Assembly: GCA_031289935.1 (NCBI GenBank)
Contig: JAITON010000077.1
Coordinates: 1-7,160 of the forward strand
Direction of reading: 5' to 3'
Source: Treponema sp.
GTDB lineage: Bacteria; Spirochaetota; Spirochaetia; Treponematales; Breznakiellaceae
Length of the DNA: 7,160 nt
Position numbers and translations under genes: made by a program
In this document: positions 1-6,881 of the stretch, in pieces
How the letters are laid out: every line of letters starts with the position of its first letter
Position numbering within the stretch: position 1 is the stretch's first letter
Notes under the pieces: model-generated
Databases searched by the model: none
What the model was told of the DNA's origin: nothing
The model's input: the letters and a program-made list of their open reading frames with translations, nothing else

Positions 1-250
1 TCAGGCGGCTGCCTGCTTCAAGGCCGGCCAGGCGGCCTGCTGCTATGTTGACGCCACAGGACGGCCAAGCCTGGCGGAGCCGGACAATCCCAACGGCTCG
101 GCCTTCGCCATAGAGGCCCTGACCAGCCCCGACGGGCGGGTCCTGGGCAAGATGGCCCACTCGGAGCGTTGCGGGGAGTACGTCCATGTCAACATTCCCG
201 GCAATAAGTTCCAGCGGCTTTTCGAAGGGGGCGTGGGCTACTTCAGGTGA
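1..250 (+). CDS. purL: Phosphoribosylformylglycinamidine synthase, C-terminal end (partial)
   Basis: This is the last 82 codons of a gene whose start lies outside the window; the frame begins at base 2 and ends in TGA. The enzyme converts FGAR to FGAM in purine synthesis (cytoplasm), using ammonia released from glutamine by this C-terminal glutaminase domain. Visible hallmarks are NPNGS, the phrase SPDGRVLGKMAHSER, then NIPGNKFQRLFEGGVGYF at the extreme C-terminus. In the HSER motif the His and Glu are the expected class I amidotransferase partners of the catalytic Cys, which lies upstream of the window. The NIPGN..Q..FE.GV.YF ending is, from memory, typical of the single-chain clade II PurL found in clostridia and spirochaetes rather than of a separate PurQ subunit. 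The motif reads MAHSER where MGHSER is more usual. No clear terminator follows. A stand-alone PurQ is the alternative but is less likely. Confidence 0.88.
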   Translation, partial: QAAACFKAGQAACCYVDATGRPSLAEPDNPNGSAFAIEALTSPDGRVLGKMAHSERCGEYVHVNIPGNKFQRLFEGGVGYFR

Positions 251-346
251 ACCGGAGGCCCCACGCAATCAGCCCCTTTCCCCTCTGCGTCTCCGTGTGT
301 GGATTATTGGGGCGGATACGCGCCATATAGTTGGGCGGACGGGGTA

Positions 347-375
347 TTGACGGTCGAACATTCCTGGCCTATTAT
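347..375 (+). promoter_or_regulatory. Predicted sigma70 promoter of the membrane protein gene
   Basis: TTGACG (347-352) and TATTAT (370-375) are separated by exactly 17 bp. The predicted transcription start, about 7 nt after the -10 box, falls near 382. That is at the start of the AAGGAG Shine-Dalgarno (382-387), so the leader would be only about 11 nt. The rest of 251-346 shows no gene and no convincing terminator. Confidence 0.6.
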
Positions 376-392
376 CAGCATAAGGAGTTTGT

Positions 393-1031
393 ATGTGGTT
401 TGGAAAATGGGAAAACGCCGGCCTTGCTGATAGGGCAAATGCCGCAGTCCGCGGGGTGGGTAACTTTAACTGGACATTCATCGTGTTTCTTACCTTCGCG
501 GTTTATGTGTACGCAACGGAATTGAAGAACCGTAATTACCGCAGCATTGTGGCGGGCCTTGCCCTTTACACGGTTCACTGGTTTTACGAGATTGTAAACG
601 CCATAATAGGCGCCGCCACGGGCTACGCGCTCTGGACGGTGTCGCCCGAAAGCACCAGTTTTATCATCCTTATCGGGGTTAGCTGGGAACTGTCTATGAT
701 GTTTTCCGTGGCAGGCCTGGTTATGAGCAAACTGCTGCCGGAGGATCCCCAAAAGAAGATTCTGGGTATAAATAACCGTTGGCTTTTTGCCATAGGAAAC
801 GCCGCTTTTTTTAGCGCGGTAGAGATTTTCCTGGCTTCCACCCCGGCCTTTATCTGGGTTTACCCCTGGTGGGGGGCTATTCCGGTGTTTATAACCACGT
901 ACATTCCGTTTTTCCTGGCCGCTTTTCTTGTGCCTGACAGGAAACCAGCCTTCCAAAAGCGCTTTATAGGCGCCATGGCCGCGCTGGATATACTTTTGAT
1001 GGCGGTTCTGATCCCCCTGGGAATTATCTAG
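393..1031 (+). CDS. Six-helix integral membrane protein of unknown function
   Basis: I do not recognise this 212-residue protein. The start is well supported: AAGGAG (382-387) lies 5 nt before ATG and a 17-bp-spaced promoter lies just upstream. Hydrophobic stretches suggest six membrane helices near residues 27-42, 51-72, 88-112, 130-148, 160-181 and 190-211, with short loops and no cleavable signal peptide. Loops near 44-50, 113-128 and 182-190 carry positive charges; those between helices 2-3 and 4-5 carry few. Predicted helices contain several polar residues: His62, Glu66, Glu99 and Glu144. Buried residues of this kind in a small membrane protein could bind a metal or move protons, but that is inference. 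It is a single-gene unit running into the convergent tRNA terminator, whose A-run begins 7 nt after the stop codon. It is probably a real, conserved gene, but no function can be assigned from sequence alone. Confidence 0.8.
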   Translation: MWFGKWENAGLADRANAAVRGVGNFNWTFIVFLTFAVYVYATELKNRNYRSIVAGLALYTVHWFYEIVNAIIGAATGYALWTVSPESTSFIILIGVSWELSMMFSVAGLVMSKLLPEDPQKKILGINNRWLFAIGNAAFFSAVEIFLASTPAFIWVYPWWGAIPVFITTYIPFFLAAFLVPDRKPAFQKRFIGAMAALDILLMAVLIPLGII

Positions 1032-1037
1032 GGAGGC

Positions 1038-1082
1038 AAAAAAATGGCTTGTAAATCTTTATATATAAAGACTTACAAGCCA
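1038..1082 (-). terminator. Intrinsic terminator of the tRNA-fMet gene
   Basis: Arms 1045-1060 and 1067-1082 form a 16-bp inverted repeat around a short AT loop. On the minus strand the hairpin is followed by seven T (the A-run at 1038-1044), giving a classic intrinsic terminator. The single imperfect pair is G-U on the minus-strand RNA but A-C on the plus-strand RNA, and no U-run follows on the plus side. Both points indicate that it serves the tRNA, not the convergent membrane protein gene. It begins two nucleotides beyond the tRNA 3' end. Confidence 0.9.
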
Positions 1083-1083
1083 A

Positions 1084-1156
1084 TAGCAGGAGTAGGACTC
1101 GAACCTACGACCTCCGGGTTATGAGCCCGACGAGCTGCCAACTGCTCTATCCTGCG
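1084..1156 (-). tRNA. Initiator tRNA-fMet (anticodon CAT)
   Basis: The minus strand folds into a complete 73-nt cloverleaf with anticodon CAT in the loop CTCATAA and an 8-nt D loop. The T arm is GTAGG/CCTAC with loop TTCGAGT. Three features mark it as the initiator rather than elongator Met-tRNA or the lysidine-modified Ile-tRNA. The anticodon stem ends in three consecutive G-C pairs (GGG/CCC). Pair 11-24 is A-U rather than the usual pyrimidine-purine. Position 1-72 is unpaired (C1 with U72), which blocks EF-Tu delivery and allows formylation. The 3' CCA is not encoded (the next bases are TTG), so it must be added by the CCA enzyme. It is a single-gene unit with its own promoter and terminator. 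Confidence 0.95.
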
Positions 1157-1166
1157 TCGTGCTTTT

Positions 1167-1195
1167 AATATAACCCTTTTCTCCCAAAAGGTCAA
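1167..1195 (-). promoter_or_regulatory. Promoter of tRNA-fMet
   Basis: Read on the minus strand, TTGACC (1190-1195) and TATATT (1167-1172) are separated by 17 bp. The -10 box ends 10 nt before the tRNA 5' end, leaving a very short 5' leader. No GC-rich discriminator is obvious. Confidence 0.75.
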
Positions 1196-1202
1196 GCGGG
1201 TT

Positions 1203-1231
1203 TTGGCCCGTATTGTGTAGAAAATGATAAT
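1203..1231 (+). promoter_or_regulatory. Predicted promoter of the 73-residue protein gene
   Basis: TTGGCC (1203-1208) and GATAAT (1226-1231) are separated by 17 bp. The predicted start of transcription is around 1238, inside the AGGA Shine-Dalgarno (1237-1240). The -35 box is only a partial match. The boxes lie back to back with the tRNA promoter, 7 bp from its -35 box. Confidence 0.45.
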
Positions 1232-1247
1232 ATGCTAGGATTTTTTT

Positions 1248-1469
1248 ATGCTAGATACCATTATCAGTCTCGTTGCTATCCTGAGTATTTTCGTTCTTGC
1301 CCCCGGCATTGTCTTTGCTTTTATTTATAAGAGCAAAAAGAACAAGATAGAACTGGAAAAGCTCAAACTTCAGCAACGGATGATGGAGTTGGAACTCGAA
1401 AAGGAGCAGACCCATCTTCTGGCCCTGGAGGAAGAAAACGCCAAGTATGACCGCTTGCTCAAAGATTAA
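1248..1469 (+). CDS. Small single-pass membrane protein with coiled-coil tail
   Basis: This 73-residue protein has a hydrophobic N-terminal helix (about residues 3-27), then KSKKNK, then a charged helix to the end with heptad-like Leu/Met/Glu spacing (about 33-70). The positive residues directly after the helix indicate that the coiled coil faces the cytoplasm. The layout resembles the phage-shock protein PspB and other small membrane scaffolds, but sequence identity to PspB cannot be judged here and no psp genes are nearby. AGGA lies 7 nt upstream of the ATG across a run of seven T. The stop is 9 bp from the end of the convergent CBM48-like gene, with no terminator between them. The gene is short but has coherent architecture, a promoter and a ribosome site, so it is probably real. 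Confidence 0.72.
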   Translation: MLDTIISLVAILSIFVLAPGIVFAFIYKSKKNKIELEKLKLQQRMMELELEKEQTHLLALEEENAKYDRLLKD

Positions 1470-1478
1470 TCCTGATGC

Positions 1479-2222
1479 TCACCGTATGATCACTTCCGTA
1501 GCCGCTTCCCCGTTCGCCGTATAGACCCAGTTGGGGCTGTTGGGGTCCGGGATCCGCCGGCCCCGGTGATAAAATACATAGTGATAGGTCCCCGGCGGCA
1601 GGGGCAGGGTCATGGTATAGAGCCCCGGAGCTGTCTCCCGAAGTTCGTACATAAAGGGGTCCCAGCCGTTAAAGTCCCCGGCTACTGTAACGGTCTCCCC
1701 GGAAGGAGCCTGGTAGCTCAGGCTGAGGGTCCCTGCGGGCCCTGCGGTGGCGGCGGGCGTCCGGGGGATATCCGGCAGGGCTACCACCGAGCGGAGCAGC
1801 CCCGATACGGGGTCCCGCCGCAGGAGGCTGTTCAGAGGATCGGAGGTCCAGAGGCCGTTAATCACGAGCCGGTACTCGGCCTCCCGCATACCTGGCGGGA
1901 TTTCCCAGGCGTAGAAGAGGAACCCCGAATCCTCGTAGCTCACCGTGGGGCCCGATTCTTTTTTGGCCGCAGCCGGCATGTCCACGGGAATAAGGAGCTT
2001 TTTGAACCAGTGGATAGTGGCAAACCCCTCGTGGGCAAAGGCGATTCCCACGCTCCGGTAACTTGAGGGGGCGGTAAAAACTACTCCGTCCTGGAAAATC
2101 CGGGGGCTTCCGGGCCTTTCTATCCCCAAAAGATAGTCAATAAAATGAGAAGATTCTGTATCCAAGGCCCCGATCTTGCCGATAATAAGCACAAGGAGGG
2201 CTAAACCGATGTATTTCTTCAT
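1479..2222 (-). CDS. Exported protein with C-terminal glycogen-binding-like (CBM48/AMPK-beta) domain
   Basis: This 247-residue protein begins with MKKY and a hydrophobic signal segment (about 5-19) with no lipobox Cys, so it is probably periplasmic or N-terminally anchored. Residues 164-247 match the early-set fold of CBM48/AMPK-beta domains: VTVAGDFNGWDP (178-189), then LPPGTYHYVFYHRG and DPNSP. Residues about 46-149 look like a second, more diverged copy, with YRLVINGLWTSDP at 117-129 echoing the GDFNGWDP turn. No glycosidase catalytic domain is present, so this is not a full isoamylase or branching enzyme even if it is labelled isoamylase-like. Of the residues used by AMPK-beta to hold glycogen, the first Trp is kept (Trp187), while the positions of the Lys and second Trp appear to be Val216 and Arg223 in a hand alignment. 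AAAGGA lies 6 nt upstream of ATG. Sugar binding or a structural role are both possible. Confidence 0.85.
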   Translation of the reverse strand: MKKYIGLALLVLIIGKIGALDTESSHFIDYLLGIERPGSPRIFQDGVVFTAPSSYRSVGIAFAHEGFATIHWFKKLLIPVDMPAAAKKESGPTVSYEDSGFLFYAWEIPPGMREAEYRLVINGLWTSDPLNSLLRRDPVSGLLRSVVALPDIPRTPAATAGPAGTLSLSYQAPSGETVTVAGDFNGWDPFMYELRETAPGLYTMTLPLPPGTYHYVFYHRGRRIPDPNSPNWVYTANGEAATEVIIR

Positions 2223-2228
2223 AATATA

Positions 2229-2265
2229 TCCTTTACAATTATCGGTTTATAGTCCAATATCTTAA
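2229..2265. promoter_or_regulatory. Divergent, interleaved promoter region
   Basis: Only 45 bp separate the CBM48-like gene (minus) from the TPR gene (plus). Plus-strand candidate: TTTACA (2232-2237), 17 bp, CAATAT (2255-2260), only 7 nt before the ATG, with no Shine-Dalgarno. An alternative -10 is TATAGT (2248-2253). Minus-strand candidate: TTAAGA (2260-2265), 16 bp, GATAAT (2238-2243), followed by Shine-Dalgarno AAAGGA (2229-2234 reversed). The boxes interlock, so the two promoters would compete for polymerase. The matches are partial, so the exact boxes are uncertain. Confidence 0.4.
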
Positions 2266-2267
2266 TC

Positions 2268-5000
2268 ATGCCGTCATTAAAGCAGCTTGAGGTATTCAAA
2301 GAATCATTTCTCACAATCGGACGCGAAGCTGCTGTTCTGACCGCTCAGCAGCGCGTTCCCGAGGACTTCCCTCTGCCCGGCGTGGAGCCGGCGGCCCCTC
2401 TTGCCACCGAGACCCCCGCAGCTCCCGAGCCGCTCTCCGGGGAAGGGCTCACCGAATCCCCGGAGGATCTTGGCCTTGGGGACCTTATTAACGAAAACAT
2501 TCCCGAATTTATCCCCCCGGAAGATAATGATGATGAACCGCCCCAGGAACTCCCTGAAAGCGGGCCTTCCGGTGTGCCCCTAGACGAGGACGAAGTACCT
2601 CCCGGCGAGCTTCCTCTGGCGTCTGAAGAACCCGGCGGTATGGACCTTGCCTTTCCCGATGATGAGCTGAACCGTCTTCTTAACGGTGATCTGGGCGGCG
2701 AAACCGGGGAGGATCCGATGGAAATTGATCTTTCCTTCCCCGAAGAACCAGCCCCCCTCCCGGTGGAGCCGGAAACCCCGGACGAGCCTTTGGAATCGCC
2801 CGGCGGACCGCCTCCCGAGCCCCCTGCTGAACCGAAGGATCCCTTCGAGGCCTTTACCCTTGGGAGCGATGGTGAAGAGCCGGAGGAAAGCAAGGGTGGG
2901 GGTGGCACCGATAACTTTGACGATCTTTTTGACGCAGGTTCCGGGGACGACGGGGACGAAATTAATCTGTCCGAGGAGGATTTTGCCAAACTCCAGGCCA
3001 GCCTGGAAAATTATCCCCTGAATCTCCGGATTGCCTGCGAGCAGATTATCGCCGAGATGACCGTGGTCCCGGTCCAGCTTTCTTCCCTCGTCAAGCTCCT
3101 GGTCCGTGGGGGGGCGGCGGAGGAAGCGGCGGCCCTGGCGGAGAAAATTACCGGCCAGATTATCCCCATTGCCAAGGGTTACAGGAAGCGGTCCGGCGAA
3201 GATCTGGAGGCCGAACAATCCAGCTTTAACTATATCTTTGTTCATAAGTTTCTCCCCCTCTTCAGGATTGCCGCCCTGGTCCTCCTGGCGGCGGGACTGC
3301 TCTCCTTCCTGATCTATCGCCTGGTCTATATCCCCGCCCGGGCCGGTTCAATCTATCAGCTTGGACTTGAGCAAATACAGGAGGGGGAATACGAGCGGGG
3401 GAGGGAGCGTTTTGTCGAAGCCTTCGGGATTCTCCGGGTCAAAAACTGGTTCTACCGTTATGCCGAAGCCTACCGGGACGAACGGCAATACCTCCTGGCC
3501 GAGGAAAAGTACGACCAGCTCTTGCTCTGGTATCCCCGGGACAAGAAGGGCGCCCTGGATTACGCCGCTCTGGAAACCAATTACCTCAGAAATTACTCTA
3601 AGGCGGAAACAATCCTTAGGGCCAATATTTTAGACTACGAACTGAACGACAAGGACGGCCTCCTGGCCATGGGAGACAACTTCCTTGCCTGGGCTGATAT
3701 TGAGCCTGCTCATTATGAGGACGCCCGGGCCGCCTATGCCCGGCTTCTGGAGACCAACGGCTGGACCGATCCAGTAGTGGAGCGTATGCTCATCTACTTT
3801 ATCAGGACTGATAATCTGGAGGAGGTTATCCCCCTCCAGGAGTATTTTGACCCCGCCACGAGGCACAAAATTTCCCCTGCTGGTCTGACGGAACTGGCCG
3901 GCTATCTCCTGGACAAACGGCTGGAGGAGGTGGAGGGGGTGCCCGACGCCAATCTGGAGCGCATTACGGGGATTCGGGACCTCCTGCTCCGGGCCATTGC
4001 GGCGGCTCCTCTGGAACCGGAGCCCTACTATCATCTGAGCCGCTACTATAGCCGCTACGGCAGCGCCAGCGACCAGCGGCAGCCCCTGGAACAGGCAGTG
4101 CGGAACTTCGACGCCGCCCTCTTGGAGAATCCCCGGCGCACGGCTTACCGGATCGATGCGGAGCGGCGCTACGCCCAGCTCCTGATCCAGGCCCGGGGAT
4201 TTTTTGCCGCCGAGGAGGAACTGATCAAAGGGATTCGGATCTACGAGGACGCCCTGGCCCGGCAGTTCCTGCGCCCTTCACCGGAATACAGCCGGCTCTA
4301 CGCCGATCTGGGGGACCTGGAATACTTTGTCAAGTCCGGCGACATGGAGACCGTCCTGCGCTACTATCGGCGGGCCGAGGAAGGCGGCTGGGCCCCCCCC
4401 GAGATGCTGTACCGTATGGCCTCCGCCCATTACTACCTGCGCCAATGGGCGGAGGCCCTGGACCGTTTCCAGGAAGCCTCCTTGGACATGCCCCGGAATC
4501 GCCGGATCCTCTATGCCCTGGGTAACGCCGCCTATATGCGGGGGGACTATTATACCGCCCAGGGCTATTACACCATGCTCTTGGATATCCTGGAGGCGGA
4601 TCTTTCCCGGTTTAGCTCCCTCAATCTCGCCGAGCGGCCCGATCATGTGGAACTGGCGGAACGGCTCATGACCGCCCGGAACAACCTGGGGGCCGCCCTG
4701 GAACATCTGGCCGACCGGACAGGCCAGGGCAGCTACCGTTCCTCAGCCCTGGGGCTTTATACCGAATCGGCCCGGGCGTGGGATACCATTACCCGGGACC
4801 CCGATACCATGGTCCGCGCCGGCTTCGGGGACCTCTCCAGTCCGGGCATCAACCTGGCCTACCTCAACACCCGGAACTCCCTTTACCCCGAACCGGGCTA
4901 CGAGCGGCAGATCTACGCCCAGGTTGACAAGGACGTGCTGGAACCCTCCCCCTGGGAGGAGCTGGCCCCCGCAGGCTACGGGCTCGCGGACCGGTTCTAA
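2268..5000 (+). CDS. flcA: Membrane-anchored TPR protein, probable periplasmic flagellar collar protein FlcA
   Basis: This 910-residue protein has a clear layout. Residues 1-35 (MPSLKQLEVFKESF...) look conserved. Residues 36-225 are extremely Pro/Glu/Asp-rich and probably disordered. Residues 236-310 form a helical domain. One membrane helix spans about 334-355, and the remainder (357-830) is tetratricopeptide-type helical repeats. The clearest repeats are at 357-390, the next about 35 residues, and 710-780 (MLYRMASAHYYLRQWAEALDRF, then ILYALGNAAYMRGDYYTAQGYY). Basic residues before the helix suggest a cytoplasmic N-terminus and periplasmic repeats. Spirochaetal collar proteins such as Borrelia FlcA (BB0326) share, as I recall, the similar length, anchor and TPR layout; they assemble around the periplasmic flagellar motor. 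The FlcA name rests on architecture and memory, not an alignment; the safe call is a spirochaetal TPR membrane protein. The start at 2268 is supported by its N-terminus, although no ribosome site precedes it. The 3' end is 18 bp from convergent pepF. Confidence 0.8.
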   Translation: MPSLKQLEVFKESFLTIGREAAVLTAQQRVPEDFPLPGVEPAAPLATETPAAPEPLSGEGLTESPEDLGLGDLINENIPEFIPPEDNDDEPPQELPESGPSGVPLDEDEVPPGELPLASEEPGGMDLAFPDDELNRLLNGDLGGETGEDPMEIDLSFPEEPAPLPVEPETPDEPLESPGGPPPEPPAEPKDPFEAFTLGSDGEEPEESKGGGGTDNFDDLFDAGSGDDGDEINLSEEDFAKLQASLENYPLNLRIACEQIIAEMTVVPVQLSSLVKLLVRGGAAEEAAALAEKITGQIIPIAKGYRKRSGEDLEAEQSSFNYIFVHKFLPLFRIAALVLLAAGLLSFLIYRLVYIPARAGSIYQLGLEQIQEGEYERGRERFVEAFGILRVKNWFYRYAEAYRDERQYLLAEEKYDQLLLWYPRDKKGALDYAALETNYLRNYSKAETILRANILDYELNDKDGLLAMGDNFLAWADIEPAHYEDARAAYARLLETNGWTDPVVERMLIYFIRTDNLEEVIPLQEYFDPATRHKISPAGLTELAGYLLDKRLEEVEGVPDANLERITGIRDLLLRAIAAAPLEPEPYYHLSRYYSRYGSASDQRQPLEQAVRNFDAALLENPRRTAYRIDAERRYAQLLIQARGFFAAEEELIKGIRIYEDALARQFLRPSPEYSRLYADLGDLEYFVKSGDMETVLRYYRRAEEGGWAPPEMLYRMASAHYYLRQWAEALDRFQEASLDMPRNRRILYALGNAAYMRGDYYTAQGYYTMLLDILEADLSRFSSLNLAERPDHVELAERLMTARNNLGAALEHLADRTGQGSYRSSALGLYTESARAWDTITRDPDTMVRAGFGDLSSPGINLAYLNTRNSLYPEPGYERQIYAQVDKDVLEPSPWEELAPAGYGLADRF

Positions 5001-5018
5001 GCGTTCTAGGGCCCGGCC

Positions 5019-6821
5019 TCAGTCCAGCCGTTTTTCCAGCTCATCCACGAGACGGCCGAAAATCTTGCAAGCCGCCTCCACCGGGGCCGGGCTCGACATA
5101 TCCACCCCGGCTAGCTTGAGGGAATCGATAGGGAAGCGGCTTCCCCCGGACATGAGGAAGCGATAGTAGTCCTCCCGTTCGGCTTTACCGCCCGAAAGAA
5201 CCCGCTCGGCCAGAGCCAGGGAAGCGGAAATGCCCGTGGAATACTTGTACACGTAAAAGGCGTTGTAGAAGTGGGGTATCCGCAGACCCTCCAGGTCGGA
5301 ATTTTTCTCAAAGACCATCCCGGGGCCAAAGTACTTCTCCAGGAGCTTCCGGTACTCGCTGCGGAGCAGATCCGCCGTTAGAGGCGTGCCCCCTTCCTCG
5401 AGCTCGTGGCTGCGCTGCTCGAACTCGGCGAACATAGTCTGCCGGTACAGAGTGCTCAGGATAGTATCGGCCCGGCGGTTGATGAGCCAGGTCTTCAGAT
5501 CCTCGTCACTCCCGGCGGTCTTCATCATCTGGCGGAAAAGCAGTTCCTCGTTGAAGGTACTGGCTACCTCGGCCTCGAAGATACTGTAGCTGTAGTGTAT
5601 AAAGGGATTGGCCCGGACCGAGTACCAGGAATGCATGGAATGGCCCCCCTCGTGGGCCAGGGTAAAGACATCCCCGATGGAATCTTCCTGGTAATTCATC
5701 AGGATGTAAGGGTCCCCGGTAAAAGTCCCCGCAGAGAACGCCCCGGCGCGTTTACCCTGGTTCTCGTAGCGGTCCGCCCAGCGGTCCAGAAGACCCGCCC
5801 GAAGAGTGTTCACATACTCATCCCCCAGAGGGGCCAGGGCCAGAGAGACCAGGCCTACCGCCTCGTTCCAGCTCGTCTTGCGGCTAATATCCCCCACCAG
5901 GGGCACGTATGCATCGTAATGCCGCAGGGTATCCAGCCTGAGGACCTTTTTGCGCAGGCCGTAGTAGCGGTGCAGGGGCTCCAGGTTGGCCCCAATGGTG
6001 GAAACCAGGTTATCGTAGACTGTTTCGGGAACATTGTCCGGGAAGAGGGCCGCCGCCCGGGCCGAGGAATAGCCCCGAATCCGGGCGTTGATCACATCCT
6101 TTTTGACCGAGCCGCCGTAGAGGGCCCCCAGGCTGGTCTTGAGGGCGGCAAAATGCTCATAGAAGCTCTCGTAGGCCTTTTTGCGGACGGCCCGGTTCGG
6201 GTTCTCCATAAAGACCGCCCAGGTGGACTTGGTCAGGGGAAGGGGCCCCTGGGCCGTATCAATGTTCCCAAAGCTCATGTCCACATTGGTCAGCACCGAG
6301 AAAGCCTCCTGCGCCAGGTTATCCCCCTCGGCATGGAGGGCCAGGATGCGCTCCTCCTTCTCGCTCAGGATATGGCTCTTAAGGCGGAGCAGCCTTTCCA
6401 GATAGATGCGGTAATCCCTGAGCCGCCCATGGGAGAGGTAGACCCCCATATCGGCGTCGGGGACGGCCTGAATCTCCGGGGTCGCCCAGGACAGGGCGGC
6501 CTGGATGCCGGTATCGGCCATCATGAATTTGCCCAGCATGGTCCGGGCCTTTCCGTCGCCCTCGTCCTCGGTGGTACGAAGCTGGGCGTAGGTCCCCAGC
6601 CGCTCCTCCAGGATGCCCAGATCCCGGTAAAAATCGAGGAAATCCGCCAGGCTTTCGGCGGACTTGCCAAGGCTCCCCTTAAAGGCGGGAATCTTGCCCC
6701 CCAACTGCTCTAAGACCTCCAGGGCGGCGCTCCAGGCGTCGTCGCTGGCGAATAATGTGGAAAGGTCCCAGGTATTCCTGGGCTCAACTTCGGACCGGTT
6801 TGGTATCTTGGTGTTGTTCAT
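5019..6821 (-). CDS. pepF: M3 family oligoendopeptidase F (PepF)
   Basis: This is a full-length 600-residue zinc metallopeptidase, the usual size for PepF, which cleaves short peptides in the cytoplasm. The zinc site is HEGGH at 390-394 (two His ligands, with Glu391 as general base). The third ligand is probably Glu418 in the phrase FEAEVAS. The C-terminal substrate-binding motif HFYNAFYVYKYSTG begins at His517, with Tyr519, 523, 525 and 527 as expected in M3 enzymes. The N-terminus (TWDLSTLFASDDAW) is typical of the family and supports the chosen ATG; there is no signal peptide. No Shine-Dalgarno precedes the start, and the -10 box lies only 6 nt away, so the message may be leaderless. It stands alone, converging on the TPR gene with 18 bp between and no visible terminator. 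Nothing links its function to its neighbours. The family and activity type are confident; the natural substrates are unknown. Confidence 0.95.
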   Translation of the reverse strand: MNNTKIPNRSEVEPRNTWDLSTLFASDDAWSAALEVLEQLGGKIPAFKGSLGKSAESLADFLDFYRDLGILEERLGTYAQLRTTEDEGDGKARTMLGKFMMADTGIQAALSWATPEIQAVPDADMGVYLSHGRLRDYRIYLERLLRLKSHILSEKEERILALHAEGDNLAQEAFSVLTNVDMSFGNIDTAQGPLPLTKSTWAVFMENPNRAVRKKAYESFYEHFAALKTSLGALYGGSVKKDVINARIRGYSSARAAALFPDNVPETVYDNLVSTIGANLEPLHRYYGLRKKVLRLDTLRHYDAYVPLVGDISRKTSWNEAVGLVSLALAPLGDEYVNTLRAGLLDRWADRYENQGKRAGAFSAGTFTGDPYILMNYQEDSIGDVFTLAHEGGHSMHSWYSVRANPFIHYSYSIFEAEVASTFNEELLFRQMMKTAGSDEDLKTWLINRRADTILSTLYRQTMFAEFEQRSHELEEGGTPLTADLLRSEYRKLLEKYFGPGMVFEKNSDLEGLRIPHFYNAFYVYKYSTGISASLALAERVLSGGKAEREDYYRFLMSGGSRFPIDSLKLAGVDMSSPAPVEAACKIFGRLVDELEKRLD

Positions 6822-6827
6822 AACGCC

Positions 6828-6856
6828 AGATTAGCACAGCTTTACCGGAAGGTCAA
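6828..6856 (-). promoter_or_regulatory. Promoter of pepF
   Basis: On the minus strand TTGACC (6851-6856) and TAATCT (6828-6833) are separated by 17 bp. Seven nucleotides past the -10 box is the A of the pepF ATG itself, predicting a leaderless transcript or one with a leader of a few nucleotides. Confidence 0.6.
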
Positions 6857-6881
6857 GGCAAGAGAGCGCCTCCGCGTGAAG

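Noticed and set aside
375..956. A 193-codon minus-strand frame opposite the membrane protein gene
   Set aside because: The plus strand has a promoter, a Shine-Dalgarno and coherent membrane helices; the antisense translation is basic and featureless.
1199..1210. Small hairpin CGGG-TTTTGG-CCCG (1198-1210 area)
   Set aside because: The stem is only 4 bp and no T-run follows it; the bases overlap the predicted promoter of the 73-residue gene and are likely incidental.
1566..2066. A 166-codon open frame on the plus strand
   Set aside because: It is antisense to the CBM48-like gene, whose signal peptide, domain motif and ribosome site show that the minus strand is coding.
2345..3245. Long minus-strand frames opposite the acidic arm of the TPR gene
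   Set aside because: Low-complexity Ser/Gly/Pro translations are the complement of Pro/Glu/Asp codons; they have no start signals or family features.
5001..5018. Bidirectional terminator between the TPR gene and pepF
   Set aside because: The 18-bp gap is GC-rich with no usable stem and no T-run on either strand.
5406..6713. A 435-codon open frame on the plus strand opposite pepF
   Set aside because: It lies wholly antisense to a gene with clear M3 peptidase motifs. Its Gly/Pro/Val/Gln-rich translation has no recognisable domain, and such frames are expected opposite GC-biased codons.
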